64,000 bases of DNA from Silene conica (lineage: Eukaryota; Streptophyta; Magnoliopsida; Caryophyllales; Caryophyllaceae), in contig CM055320.2 of assembly GCA_029255685.2 (NCBI GenBank), positions 45,233,910 through 45,297,909 of the forward strand, given 5' to 3'. The stretch's first letter is position 1. Each line of letters opens with the position of its first letter. A model generated the notes under the pieces. That model ran no database searches. It saw nothing but the letters and a program-made list of their open reading frames with translations, and was not told the origin of the DNA. Positions 34,858 to 47,488 of the stretch are shown in pieces. Made by a program: the position numbers and the translations under genes.

Positions 34858-35333
34858 CATTGTTTGGAATACTTGGAAAATCCCAAAACACTAGCTGATT
34901 CTTTGGCTTATGATGACTGATGGTCTTAACATTAAAGCGGAATTGCAGAAAATTGGTTATTGCACTGATGCTACCTTCTGCTTGTATTGACAATGAATCT
35001 ATTAAACATCTTCAGGGGACTTGCGTTTACAGTAGCCAGACAAGAAAGTTAATTGAAAAATGGCTATGTCACCCTCTCCATTCCTTTGTTGATATCCCAA
35101 ACCAGAATCAGTATAGCATCAAAGCTAGGATTTCGTTTATGGCATTTGGTGCTTACTGCCACTGGGTGTGGATGTTGAGAAACAAAGCATACTTTGATGG
35201 TTTTGTGCGACATCCCGAGGTTGTGGGTATTGATCTGCATACTGAAATTTGTAACCGCTTAGTGGCTATGAAAATCAACAAGAAAATCCCTCTGAAGGAA
35301 ATGCAGAGATTAGATAGGTTGTTAGGACAGTAG
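34858..35333 (+). pseudogene. zf-RVT-like fragment 2
   Basis: VWNTWKIPKH, a stop, then GLNIKAELQKIGYCTDATFC, and after a frameshift at about 34985 ESIKHLQGTCVYSSQTRKL, then a longer open C-terminal part (SFMAFGAYCHWVWMLRNKAYF) to a stop at 35333. It is the same domain as at 32690 but from a different parent, and it extends further downstream, as in LINE or RNase H-associated proteins. Confidence 0.55.
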
Positions 35334-36339
35334 TCTGTGGACTCTGTTCATATTAAGGTTAGTAACTGAAGACTAGACCAGAACCTATACGTTTCTAGAA
35401 GAGAAAGGAAATAGCCTCCCACAACACTAACCATAAAACCATATAATTTGAACAATCCTTTGCTAAATGTATTCGTATTTGATGCCATGAACTGTGTGAC
35501 GACTATTAGACTTTAAAGAAAATGGTAGTCAATTAAATAGATGCACAAAAACCATCCTATAGTGAACTTACAAAAATCAACTCCCTAAATTGGCATAAAT
35601 CCGGAAAAAATTGATAACCAGAGATAAGGGGAATTGGTTTAGGCGTTTAGCACTAAAGTCTGAGTACCATGAATGCAATTGGTTTAGCACTCACACTGAA
35701 ATATTATCGGGCACATCCAAATTCATGAGACCACATTCCTATTTGTTGTAATATTACTACTATTGCTTCTTCTGTTATCAGTTAAAATCTGTTAGCTTCG
35801 TCTGGGTGCCAATTTATGTTCTAACATTTGTCTAATTTTGCCCTAATTAACACCGATTATCAATTTTATACACACCCTAACTAATTAAACATAATAACAA
35901 CAAAAAACACAAATTAACATCTACTAATAACAACAATATACTAAAGAAACTAATAACAATCACAAATTAAACAAAAACAACTACAATTAATCTAACCAAT
36001 TGAAATTATAAACAAAAAGTAAATACACACCTTAAATTGATTGAGTGGCGGCGGTGGGTGCGGCGGTGGGTGCGGCTTGAGTGGCGGTGGTGGGTGGCAG
36101 CGACAGTGGGGGCGGGTCTTCCTTGTGTGTCGCAGGTTGGTGTTTAGTGTTAAAATTTGTAAAGAGGGAGGTTTAGGGGAACCGTGGCTGCTATGTGAGA
36201 ACTGAGAAATATATTATTTTAATTTTTAATTATTTTTTTATTATTTTAACAATAGACAACTCTTAATATTAGAGGAGTGGTGTATTCATCTTTTTAAACA
36301 ACGTTTACTTAAGAAAAGCGTTCTCTTTATTTCTGAAGA
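35334..36339. other. Right interior of CACTA B, no gene seen
   Basis: AT-rich, except for a short GGC/GGTG-rich patch at 36040-36120 that could be the 5' UTR or first exon of the minus-strand unit (position only). No frame I can support. Confidence 0.35.
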
Positions 36340-36970
36340 ACGGTCGATGTATTTTTGTAGAGTTGTTACATCGGTTCATAATTGATAGGTAATCGATGTA
36401 TTTTTGCAGAATTGTTACATCGGTTTATATTTAATAACTAACCGATGTATTATTTTTAGCATCTTAACTGCTAAACAAATTGGTTCATAATTATCTATCA
36501 TTAACCTCGGTTTTAAAACAAATCGATGTAATAATAATATAATTAATATCGATTTTGATTTCGAAGCGATGTAAATAACAAAAATAATTAAATTGCTAAA
36601 CATCAGTTTACTTAAATCGATGCAATTAATTATCATTAACATCATTTTTATAACAAATCGATGTAAAAATAATATAATTAATATCGGTTTTGATTTCGAA
36701 GCGATGTAAATAACAAAAATTATCTTAATTGCTAAACATCAGTTTACTTAAAGCGATGCAATTATATATCATTAACATCGGTTTTATAACAAATCGATGT
36801 AAAATCATATAATTAACATTGATTTTGATTTTGAAGCGATATAAAATTATATAATTAACATCGGTTTTGATTTCGAAGCGATGTAAATAACAAAAATTAG
36901 ATCAATTACATCAGTTTTAGTAAAAACCGATGTTATAGTGGCGATGTGAATAGCACTTTTTGTACTAGTG
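36340..36970. repeat. Right subterminal repeats of CACTA B
   Basis: About a dozen ACATCGGTTT/AAATCGATGTAA-type boxes in both orientations, some embedded in a roughly 120-bp repeat (TTTTGATTTCGAAGCGATGTAA recurs in pieces at 36548, 36688 and 36865), ending in the terminal inverted repeat. Confidence 0.85.
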
Positions 36971-36973
36971 TTT

Positions 36974-37953
36974 GTTATTCATAATAATTAAACAAAGACG
37001 GTTTCTTGTTCAACCGCCCTCTTTGTTATTCATAATAATTAAACAAAGACGGTTGCTTGTTCAATCGTCCTCTTTGTTATTCATAATAATTAAACAAAAC
37101 ATAATATACAGTACTATAGCAGTTTTCGAAACCCTCTCTAATTCTGCGATTTTTCGAAACCTTTTCTAGTTCTGCGAATTTTCGTCCGCCATAGCTTCTC
37201 CTTCACCACAAAATTCACTCTTGCTATCAATCGAAGCAACTGAAGCATCAATCGTACGCCCTCTTTCTCCTTTACTCTTGTTTTCTTATTTTTCCTCACT
37301 TGTTTGAATTACAATTAATGAATTAATTAATTTGTCGATTTTATTTGGGTTATTAACTATACTGCACATTGATTTTGTTTTGGTTTGCTCTTTCTTGCTT
37401 AATTTTGCTTGATTTTATTTTTCCCGATTGGTTTGTGTTTTTCACTTAGGGCTTAATAACAGGGGAACTATCTATCACTTATTAGGGCTTAGGGCTTGTT
37501 TGTGTTTGTACCAAAATTATAAATCTGGGCGTAGTAAACAGACCAGATTGTAAATTGTTGTGCTGAAAGTGCAGTCAGTGTATGTAAATTGTTGTTCTGC
37601 GAATTTTCGAAACCCGGTCATTTAATTGTGGTTTAAACTTCGAAGCTTAGAACTTGAATTGTGTAAGGAAATGTCATGTAATACACGCCAAATGAACTTA
37701 AACCCGCACCAGTCTTCTATAGCCTTTAGAATCACAATGCTATAAGCACATTCATAGAACAAATGCTAGCTGCTGGGTTTCAGGAGCATTTTTGGGGTTA
37801 TAATGTGTTTATGCTGCTTTTTTTATTTATTGTCTTGATGTTGTTCTTTTTTTTTTGGTTTAAGTCCCTTCTTGCCGCTTTTCTTGGTCTTTTCCTGCTG
37901 CTGTTTCCTGCTGTTAATATGTGTTTGTACATGTTATAATTATGTAGACGGAT
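36974..37953 (+). other. CACTA A: remaining subterminal repeats and transposase 5' region
   Basis: 36974-37100 continues the AGACGGTT...CAACCGTCCTCTTTG repeats of A, confirming that B split them. 37100-37953 is the probable promoter/5' UTR and intron region before the transposase ATG; it has no supported frame. Confidence 0.65.
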
Positions 37954-40730
37954 ATGGCCCGTACTTGGATGATTAATGGGACAAAAAGGCAAAATAGAAT
38001 ATGATGTCGGGTTAGCTGAATTTTATGACTTCGTAATAAAGAATGTGAAAGACAAATCTAGTATGGCGTGCCCTTTTGATATGTGCCGGAATATTAGGTA
38101 TATGAGCTTTGGAGATGTAAGAATAAATTTAGATAAGACAAATTTTAATCCAAAGTACACTTGTTTGATTTTCCATGGTGAATCAAAAAATTTAGATGGA
38201 ATAGAAAAAAATGTAGATGTCCAATTTGGGGAGATTGAAAGAGAAACATGCTTGAGTGATGATGAAGAGCCCGATGAGTCTAATTCACTAGAAGATTCGG
38301 GTTGTAATATGAATACTGAGGCAGGAGATGGGTGTGACGATATGTCGGATAAATCATGGGGAGATATGTTTGGAGGCGATGAACAAGAAGGTATTGTAGA
38401 TGAAATTGATGAGGATCTTGAAGAAAATTATTTGGAGGATACTAGTGTTGTATTGGAGAAATTGAAAGATTTGAGTAGTCAACATAGTACTTGGCCGGTG
38501 TTTTTAGCTATTTACAATTTGCCTCCATATCTTTGCATGAAACGAAAATACTTGATGTTGTCTTTATTGATTTCTGGTCCTAAAGAACCTGGTAATGATA
38601 TAGATGTCTACTTAAAGCCACTTCTTGACGATTTGAGATTATTGTGGGATGAAGGGATACGAGTGTTTGATGCCTACCAGAATAGTTATTTCAATTTGAA
38701 AGCAATATTACTATGTACTATTTCTGACTTTCTTGCGTATGGTAATCTATCTAGACACACTGTGCACGGGAAAGAGGCTTGCCCCTTGTGCAGAGAAGAT
38801 GTCGATTCTTGTTATTTGAAGTTTCTCGTAAGCAAGCGTACTTGGGATACCGTAGGTTCTTGGACCTTGATCATTCATATCGTAAGCTACAAAAACCATT
38901 CAATGGAAAACCTGAACATCAATCTCCTCCTAAGATATTAACCGGTCATGAAGTATATGAAAGAGTGAAAAAAATTAAGATAACTTATCGGACGAAGGGT
39001 TCTAAATTAGCGTCTCGTGGATATAAGAAGATGTGTACTCTTTTTGAAAAACTTCCATATTGGAGTGACCTTTCTATAAGATATTGCTTAGATCTTATGC
39101 ATATTGAGAAAAATGTGTGTGATAATATAATCAACACTCTTCTAAATGTTCTGAATAAGTCAAAAGACAACACATCAGCTAGGAATGACATGGTGGATAT
39201 GAAAATCAGACCTGAGTTGGCACCACAAAAGAAATGAACATGATATTATTTGCCTCGGCTGCTCATACACTTTTAAGAAAGGAGAAAACAGAGTTTTGTG
39301 AGTGCTTACGTAGTGTTAAAGTGTCGGAGGGATATTCTTCCAATATCAGCAGCCTAGTATCAATGACAGATCTATTGGTTTAAAGTCTCCTGATTGTCTT
39401 ACTTTGATGCAACAACTACTATCAGTGGCTATACGTTCGATTTTATCTAAAAAAGTTTGATACGCCATACGTAGGTTTTGCTTTTTCTTCAATGTCATAT
39501 GCAATAAAGTGTTAGATCCCAACGAGTTATAGTCTTTGCAAAAACTAATTGTCACTTCTCTTTGTCAATTGGAAATGTACTTTCCTCCTTCATTTTTCAC
39601 AATAATGGTGCATTTAATTGTACACTTGGTTAGAGAAATCAAATACCTTGGTCCAGTTTATCTAAGGTAACAATATCCTTTTGAGAGATTGATGAAAGTC
39701 TACAAGGACTATACATCTAATAGATATCGTCCTGAAAGGTCTATTGTTGAGCGTGCAATCACGGATGAAGCACTTTTTTATTGCTATGCACACTTGTCAA
39801 ATTCCGAGCTACCTTGGATTCCTAAGAATAGGCATAGTGCATGAGTGGATGATGGGCAAAGGTCTTAGGGTTCATGTTTGTCTAGATATAGCAACTGAGA
39901 AATGGCATATAGCACATACATATGTTCTTCATAACGAGGATGAGGTACAGTCGTAAATTGAGGAACACAAGGCATTGTTGAAGGCGAAGCATTGAAATAA
40001 ATCAGAGATGCGGATCACAAGTAAGCACAATAAGACTTTTAGAGTTTGGTTCAAGGGTCGAGTTATAGAAGACTTGCAACAATATCCTGATTATATTTCT
40101 TCTAGAATACAGAGGCTTTGTTTTGGGCCTAAGACTTTTGCATCGTCTTATAGTGGTTATTCCGTTAATGGATCCACCTTTTACACTCGTGGGCAAGATG
40201 ACATGAGCACGATGCAAAATAGTGGTCTTAGTGTAGAGGCAGAAGGAATGCATTTTGCTAGTTCAAAAGATAAGAAACCAGTTTTAAGTCAAATGCATTA
40301 TTATGGATTTATTTAAGAGATTTGGGAGTTAGATTACACAGATTTTCTAATACCTATATTTGGATGCAAGTGGATTGAAACTAGTAGTGGAGTTCACAAG
40401 GATGAATTAGGATTCAATTTAGTAAATCTTAATAAATTTGGCCATAAAGAGGATCCTTTTATTATAGGGACACAAGCGAAATAAGTATTTTATGTCACCG
40501 ATCCATCGGATAAAAAGTGGTCAGTTGTGATATCTGTAAGAAGTAAGACCACAATGGATAGTTGCGATGACGATGTGGTATTTGAGGGCTTTGATCCTCG
40601 TGTACCACATTTAGATGATACGGATATATTCGAGCCGTCTAGTTTATATGTTCGTGATGACCATGATGAAAGGATATGGACCATTACCGAGTCTTCTTCT
40701 AAAAAACGCCCTCGCGGTTTTGATGCATGA
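37954..40730 (+). pseudogene. CACTA (En/Spm) TNP2-type transposase of element A
   Basis: Starts MARTWMIN at 37954; a frameshift near 37985 leads into EYDVGLAEFYDF...CPFDMCRNIRY, the transposase-associated zinc domain. The TNP2 (Transposase_21) region follows: PPYLCMKRKYLMLSLLISGP, VHGKEACPLCREDV, a second frameshift at about 38822, then LPYWSDLSIRYCLDLMHIEK and NVCDNIINTLLN. 39240-39680, across several shifts, retains GYSSNI and LEMYFPPSFFTIMVHLIVHL (DUF4218 type). 40008-40730 carries the C-terminal DUF4216-type part (MHYYGFI, EIWELDYTDF, DPSDKKWSVVISV). At least five frameshifts or stops make it non-functional. TNP2 is the catalytic transposase acting on CACTA ends; this is presumably the gene that once mobilised A. 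Confidence 0.88.
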
Positions 40731-40739
40731 TTAGGTACG

Positions 40740-40740
<1 letters not shown>

Positions 40741-40833
<93 letters not shown>
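40741..40833. repeat. (ATT)n microsatellite
   Basis: About 30 uninterrupted ATT units just downstream of the transposase stop. Confidence 0.97.
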
Positions 40834-41339
40834 AAATCTTTTCTTTTTTTTATTATGGGCAGCAACGACCTGACTTCAGTCCAAGGCTTCAGTCCTCATA
40901 CTAATATAGACTGATGGTCTGACCAACATGTGCTCACAGAATCAAAACTGAAGTGCTGCAAATACTTCAGTCCAAGGCTGGCCCTCAGGCTAATATAGAC
41001 TAATTTAGTTTTCCTGGTTGTTTATTTTTGCTTAGTAGCAGTATAAATTTGTACATCATCTGCTGAAACTCTTGTAATTGGCTCCATTGTTGATGCTTTA
41101 ATATAATTTCTCACATTTTACCGCTTTTCATCAGAAGCATTCCTCATCTATATTTCTTATATGATTTCCTCTCTTGTTGTATGTCCTCAGAAGCATAAAG
41201 TCTGACAGCTCCTATATGTTGTAGTGACTTGCTTTCCCTGTTGTGACTCATCACCATGTTCCTGAACTTTCAGTCGTATTACCATTATGTGCCTTTATCT
41301 AATTTAATGATATTGTGGTTTATTTTGTTCAGTTGCACA
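40834..41339. other. Intergenic part of CACTA A
   Basis: Two related segments (ACTTCAGTCCAAGGCT at about 40873 and 40964, each followed by CTAATATAGACT) form a short imperfect duplication. No supported gene; possibly the intron before the second reading frame. Confidence 0.45.
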
Positions 41340-41649
41340 ATGGGCCCGCAAAAACGTAAAAGAAGTCGAAAGAACACCTCTGTTGAGGACGAAAGCGGAA
41401 AGAAGAGGAGATCTTCTCACAGGGGCCGAACTGTTTTAGATATGGTTGCAAGAGCTCTTAAACAGAAAAAAACCCATTGAACTTGAGTGGGACAAAAAAG
41501 ATAAATTGCCGACAGGAAAATATGCATCTAAGTTTAGTTCATGGATAAGCGTAACTGTTCGGGGGAATGTTAGTCCCGCACTGGATAGTTGGGAGAATGT
41601 GGATCAACCGGCGTTGAACCTTATGCTGAGTGAACAGACAATGTTCTAA
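41340..41649 (+). pseudogene. Second CACTA A gene (Transposase_24/TNPA-like), fragment
   Basis: MGPQKRKRSRKNTSVEDESG, then a basic stretch and RGRTVLDMVARALKQKK. After a 1-nt shift near 41470 comes IELEWDKKDKLPTGKYASKF, then SSWISVTVRGNVSPALDSW, ending LSEQTMF. RGRT...ELEWD...P.GK.A.KFSSWIGV is the start of the plant transposase family often placed second in CACTA elements. The product would be a DNA-binding accessory factor. Truncated and frameshifted. Confidence 0.6.
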
Positions 41650-41757
41650 GTTTTTTTGCTACATGTTTGTCTGCAATTGTTTACTGGGTTGGAACTTGAA
41701 AGTGTCGGAGTGTAATGTTGTGTAGGAGTAAACATGGCCTATTTTACTTCGACTCAT

Positions 41758-41955
41758 CACAGACTACAACAAATTGACACTTGCGCCACGATTTATGCAA
41801 CGGGAATTTATAATTCGTGGCTAAATTTTGTTTAGCCACGGGAAAATTTTATTCACTATTTTAGAAAAAATTTATGCCACGGGAAAGATTTTCCCGTGGC
41901 AAAAACACTTTTAGGTTACAGTCGTGGCTAATAATCATTTTTGCCACGAACAATG
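41758..41955 (+). mobile_element. Left end of CACTA element C
   Basis: CACAGACTACAAC aligns imperfectly with the complement of the right end (CACTACTACAATTGAGCACTTG). The subterminal part is packed with TAGCCACG/CGTGGCTA boxes in both orientations. A 3-bp target duplication is not evident (CAT left, ATA right). Copia K interrupts it after CAATG at 41951-41955. Confidence 0.65.
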
Positions 41956-43168
41956 TGTTGGGAAATGTGTCCTCAACAATAGTGCGATCACGTCAATGAA
42001 TATTAATCATTGATAAATCTACAATAAGAATACTCATGGGATGATTCTTCATCATATAGTCAACTTATCAACATTAATCGGTAATGATTGGCTTGCTAGA
42101 GTTTGACATTACTGTCGTATGACGGTGGTGATCAGTTGATCCCTTTAGGTCACACCTTTAGGACAGCTCTATTAATAGAAAATGATATGACTGTATATTG
42201 ATACGAGTCATATCGATCCTAGTTTATATTGCGTGTAAGAAGAACATTTATAATGTGATTATAAATTATATAATTTTAGTATATGAAATGTCATTACTAG
42301 AAATTATATATTAATGTAATATGATTACAAGAATGAATTTTATTGTACTAAAAATGTTGTAATATAATATTATTAGTTAAATATTAGTAATAACCGGATT
42401 ATTACTTATTGTGTGAATTAAAGTTTAAATTAGTTAAACTTATAAAATATTTAATTGATTCATTATAATTGATGAATAAAAATGAATTCGAGTGATATGT
42501 ATGTCCATTCTGGACCATGTGATTTTGTCGCATGGTACACATCACAAATAAACACACTAATACATTTTCAAAAGATGAAATGTTATAAATATAAAACTAA
42601 TGTATTGCATGTGATGTCAAGTGGTGTTTGGATGGTGTCCATGTTTAGGGCACCCTAACCAAACCGGCCACATACATAGAGAAGAACAAAATGGTTGTTC
42701 TCTCTATTCAATAATTCATTCCATCATTTTGTTTATGCATGAGGTATTGAGAATAAGATAGAAAATTGTTTCTCTCTTCTTCTCTTGGCCGTGTATTTCC
42801 TCCTTCATACACCATCAATATTTGATATTGTTTTCTATAGTAATATTATTATTAGATAATAATTATAACTAGGTTATTTGTGTGATTTTCTAGCAAAATC
42901 AAACACAAATTTTAATTAGAGTGTGTTTTGGTGCTATCTTATTGGAGGTCTTCTAATGTGGGGACTTAGGAGGATCATACTTTGATAATTAGCTCAAGAT
43001 CAAACAAAGAAGGAGTCTTTGTTTGTGCCCTAATTTAAGCCGAAATTCAACAATGTAAGGAAAATCTTTTCTCTATCATTTCGGTTTATTATGTTATGCA
43101 TGCATAAGGTCTTTTATATTATGATATAATATTCTTAGTATGACTACATTTATTTTATGAAACCAACA
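41956..43168 (+). mobile_element. 5' LTR of copia element K
   Basis: 1213 bp, TGTTGGGAAATG...AACCAACA; matches 51964-53178 closely. Preceded by CAATG, also found after the 3' LTR. Contains the conserved copia LTR block at about 42070-42165. Confidence 0.95.
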
Positions 43169-43170
43169 AT

Positions 43171-44968
43171 TGGTATCAGAGCAATGGTTGTTTGCATGCA
43201 TAATCGGTATAGTTTTTCCGAGTTATCGTAACTAAAATAAAACTAGAAATTATTGATTTATATGATAAGTCACTCGAAAATTTTTGCATGTATTATATTC
43301 TGGTCCTAAAATGGTTTTAGGTTATTTAGATAATTTATGGGATTTTATTGTTCATTTAAATAATTTTTAGTCATTTTTAAGTATTTTAATTGTTAAAATC
43401 GGTAAAATGAACTAAAAATAGTTAGGAAAAGTTTCTGGCCATGATTTTTAAATATGATGTCACATGCATATTTAACAAATGGCTGGTATGTAAAATTTCG
43501 TACAAAATGAAATTGTATAGCATGCATTACGAATTTTATATGATAAATAGCGTAATAGTGACATTTCGGTTAAAATAAATTAAGTTTATCGAAATAAGTT
43601 CAAAATTTTTAACCATAAATTTTGACATTACGATTATTAATGTAATTTTTCATAATGGTGAAAATTCGAAATTCAAATTTTAAATTATGGTAATTTATTT
43701 GAATGTTTTACATAACTGTTATGTAATTTTAAAGGTTAAAATGAACAAATAAATTAATTTTGAATTAATTATCATCAAATTTAGTATAGACTAATTTTGA
43801 GTCCTAAAATGTGTTAAGAAAGTTGAATTTTAACTTAAATATGATTTATGTTTTATTTATGGCATTTTAAAAGTTAAATTGCGGATCCCCATAAAACCGG
43901 AATAAATTAAACTAATAAATTGTATTAGGGCGATTTGGCATTAAAATGAACATGTTACATCATATTTTGATGTTTTGTATTATTTTATGAATGTCATAAT
44001 TTTGTTATATAATTTTTGAATTATGTAATTTGTCTTAGTGTGGCCTTAGTTTTTAATCGGTATTTCCCGTAATGTAAGGGGTTATCGATTTGGTTGTAAT
44101 TTAATGTGATCTCGTTTCACTTTATTTTATTGTTTTATTTTATTTTATAATGTATAAAATAGATAGAAAATTTTGTAATTATTGTAATTCCGGAGATCCT
44201 TGAAGACGGTGCCTTTTTCGGAAAGGAGTTCCGACCAAGACGGAGTTTGCCTTGGGATGCGTGCCGCGTGTGAAGTTCAAGGGACCAAGGAGTTGGTTTC
44301 CGAATTTGTATTTTACATTATTTTCTATTTTAGGAAAGGCCATACTAGGAGTTTATTACGTTTAGCATTTATTTTATATGTTGCATGCATTGCCAAATCG
44401 CCATCAACTTCAACATGCATATCGAGTTTCGAGTCCCACACCGTGTCAATTAATTTATCGATAATTCACCGACGTATTTCACTTAAAGGAGATAGATAAT
44501 AAATTGACAAGATCTCTTACGATATTCATAAATTGAGACATAGCCTTACCAAAAAGTAAAGTACTTTCTTCATAAGGGAGTGGACTCGGCTAAACCGGGG
44601 TGCTACCTTATTACGTTGGAGAAGTGGGGTAATATGATTACGCTCTCGAAATTTGGTCGATCTCGATGAAGGTATTCGAGCCACCGTAGTGGTAATAAGT
44701 TCGGGCTAAGATAAGAATTAATGTAATTTTATCGACCGAGAGTTCTAAAAGTAGAATCGATTAAGGGGTTAATCCACCGAATTATATTAGTGAGGGATGT
44801 ATCGGCTAAACTGTGCCCAAGTTAGTATATATTTGGATCTCGGAATCATTTACATAATTAGGTAAGAGATCATTAAGTACATGTTTTGCTTGTTAAAAAA
44901 GTAATAAATGAAAATGATAAACGTTAATATTTTCCTTTATCTTCCGTTTTGTAGTTTTTTAGACCGCA
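43171..44968 (+). other. Primer binding site and leader of K
   Basis: TGGTATCAGAGC (43171-43182) is the tRNA-Met primer site. The 1.8-kb leader contains blocks shared, in reverse, with the leader of I (for example GGAGATCCTTGAAGACGGTG at 44193 versus about 60890), showing that K and I are relatives. No coding signal; a 99-codon frame at 44200 is a shadow. Confidence 0.85.
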
Positions 44969-46539
44969 ATGGAATCTTCAAACCCTATCACACCTATTAC
45001 TATTGACTCTTGTCATAATCTATTTGACGATGTTAGCACCCGGAACAACCTTGATACTTCTAGAGAGATTCATTTCGGAACGGGTCCGGATGGCAATGTG
45101 AATTTTGTTACTTCCTTCCCACTTCCTAAAGGACCATTGCTTGATACGGCTTATATTGATGAGCTAAATCAAGAATTGGATGCCTTGTACTTGAAGGAAA
45201 GAGCTTATGATAAAGTTAGTGGGAGCTCAAGCAAGAATAGTCTTGCAAAGAAGAAAAGGAAGGGAAATAAATCACAAAAAGGTCGATGTCACTATTGTTG
45301 TGTCATGGGCCATTGGAAGAGAAATTGTCCAAAATATTTACGGCATATCCAAGAAGGTCTTGTTATTCCGGTAGGTAATTCGATCTCCTTCCGAAATTTA
45401 TGTTATTGACATTAATTATACTTCTAACTCAACATGGGTATTGGATATCGGTTGTGGTTCTCACCTTTGTAATTGTCTACAGGGTATAAGAGAAGCAGAG
45501 AAGATCGACAAGGGTGAGATGGATCTCCGACTTGGAAATGGAGCTCGGGTAGCGCCCACTTCAAGAGGGACTTGCACTCTAGCCTTGCCAAGCGGATATG
45601 AGCTACATTTAAATAATTGTTATTATGTACCGACGCTTTCTAAGAACATTATTTCCGTTGCAATGTTGGACATTGAAGGTTATAGTTTTTCCATTAAAAA
45701 CAATTGTTGTATTATTTCTAAGAATGACATGGTCATTGGCCATGCTACTTCTATCGATGGAATTTATGTTTTAGAAACTTCAAACTCGTCCCGTGATGTC
45801 TATAACATTCAATCAAAGAGAGTGAAAACAAGTGAACCAAATGAATCATAATATTGGCATTGTCGACTTGGTCATATAAATGAAAATCGCATTAAAAGAT
45901 TAGTAAAGACTAATATAATAAAATCATTTAATTATGAATCATATGGTGTTTGCGAGGATTGTCTCCTAGGCAAAATGACTCGTAATCCTTCTAGTGGTAA
46001 AGGGACACGAGCTAGTGACTTACTAAGACTTATACATACCGATGTATGTGGTCCATTAACGATCACCGCTAGGGGAAATTATGATTACTTCATTACCTTC
46101 ACGGATGATTTAAGTAGATATGGGCATATTTACTTAATGAAATATAAAAGTGAAGCTTTTAAGAAATTTAAACAAATTCAAAATGAAGTTGATAACCAAC
46201 TTGACAAGAAAATTAAAGCACTACGATCGGATCGTGGCGGCGAATATCTTAGTGGCGAATTTGATTCGCACTTAAAAGATTGTGGTATTTTGTTACAACT
46301 CACTCCTCCGGGAACACCACAACTTAATGGTGTGGCTCAAAGGAGCAATCGAACCTTATTAGATATGGTTCGATCTATGATGAGTCAAACAGATTTACCA
46401 GATTCATTTTGGGGATTTGCAATCCTCACTGCCATCAAATCGTTGAACATTAGTCCAACGAAAGCGACCGAAAAGACTCCATATGAGATGTGGAGAGGAA
46501 AGGTTCCTTCATTATCCTATATGAAGATATGGGGTTATG
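44969..46539 (+). pseudogene. Copia gag-protease-integrase of K, first part
   Basis: Starts MESSNPITPITID at 44969. The usual Gag core is missing, and the frame soon reaches the knuckle CHYCCVMGHWKRNCP. After a frameshift/stop at 45407, protease follows (VLDIGCGSHLCN; the catalytic DTG has become DIG). A stop at 45850 is followed by the integrase zinc finger (YWHCRLGHINENR...CEDCLLGKM) and the catalytic core HTDVCGPL, FTDDLSRYGH, ALRSDRGGEYL, TPQLNGVAQRSNRTLL. Here the third catalytic residue, E in GVSERR of H, is Q. The frame ends at 46539 in KIWGY, cut by solo LTR S. Confidence 0.92.
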
Positions 46540-47488
46540 TGTAACATCCCGCATTTTCGTAAACGAATATTTTAATGATTTAAAGTAATTTCCGGAATTA
46601 AATAATATTTTAATAATAGTCGTAATTTATATTTTTAAGATTTCCGTTAAGTTTCGTCTTAAAATTACTTAATCTTAAGACGCCTTGTTTATTTATTAAC
46701 ATTCCGTCTCACATTTCCGCTTCACTTAAATAAAGCAAACCCGACTCTTTAAATAAAAAGGACAACCCTTCTCCTTGCTTTCATCGACATTTCATTTTGT
46801 GCAAAACACAAACACAATGACTCAAACCCACCATTTCTCTTCTTCTTTAAGGAAATTCAAAGGACGATCTCGAGGCCTTCCCAAACTCGAATCGCGATAA
46901 GTCTTACATTTTCAGAATCCTCGCGAGATTTGCAAGCTTCTTATCTCTTTCAGTTTCAGTTTCCTTAAAGTCGAAAAAGACGTTGTTTTGCCCTAATTCG
47001 AGTTTAAGCTTCTAACACCCGTTTTTATGGTTGTAGGAAGTGGTTTAGGAGACCCGGAGGTCGATACCCTCATAGTTGAAGAAGATTTCGGAGCTTAACC
47101 CGCTTTGAGGTGACGATTACGAGTAACTCGGCCTTTTTGTCTAAATTAGCATATTATGTGAAATTGTGGTGTTTTGGTGAATGTTAGTATGGTCTATGTT
47201 GCTTAATGTTCTTATTATGTTATATAAACTGATTTTTGTGAATAAATTATGATGAATTTGGTGAAAAAGTCGATTAAGGAGTATACATGTTAAGACCGGT
47301 TGAATTTGGGATTTCGTTGTTAACCATGAATTGGATGTTTGTATACATGTTCTTGTGTTTATTTGATGTCTTATATATGCTGGGAATGTGGAATTGTTGC
47401 TTAGAATTACGTTTAAGACGGATGGGTAAAGTATTGAACGGATTGGAATTGTTGAATTTTGGCGAAATGCACGATCAGAGGCTCTTAG

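Larger units (their letters stand above)
22371..36970. mobile_element. CACTA transposon B (14.6 kb, with nested Athila E)
   Basis: Begins CACTAGTAGAAAAAG and ends CTTTTTGTACTAGTG, terminal inverted repeats with one mismatch in 15. TTT at 22368-22370 is repeated at 36971-36973, the 3-bp duplication typical of CACTA elements; removing B restores the repeat unit CGTCCTCTTTGTTATTC of A exactly. Subterminal regions (22371-22960 and 36340-36970) are filled with ACATCG/CGATGT boxes in both orientations. No TNP2 domain is visible inside, so it is probably non-autonomous or carries a different gene set. Confidence 0.92.

Noticed and set aside
41755..41760. 3-bp target duplication for CACTA C
   Set aside because: Left flank CAT and right flank ATA do not match and the left terminus is degenerate; C rests on termini and subterminal boxes only.
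44200..44499. 99-codon frame in the K leader
   Set aside because: The related leader of I (60624-60890) does not preserve it on the corresponding strand, so it is a chance frame.
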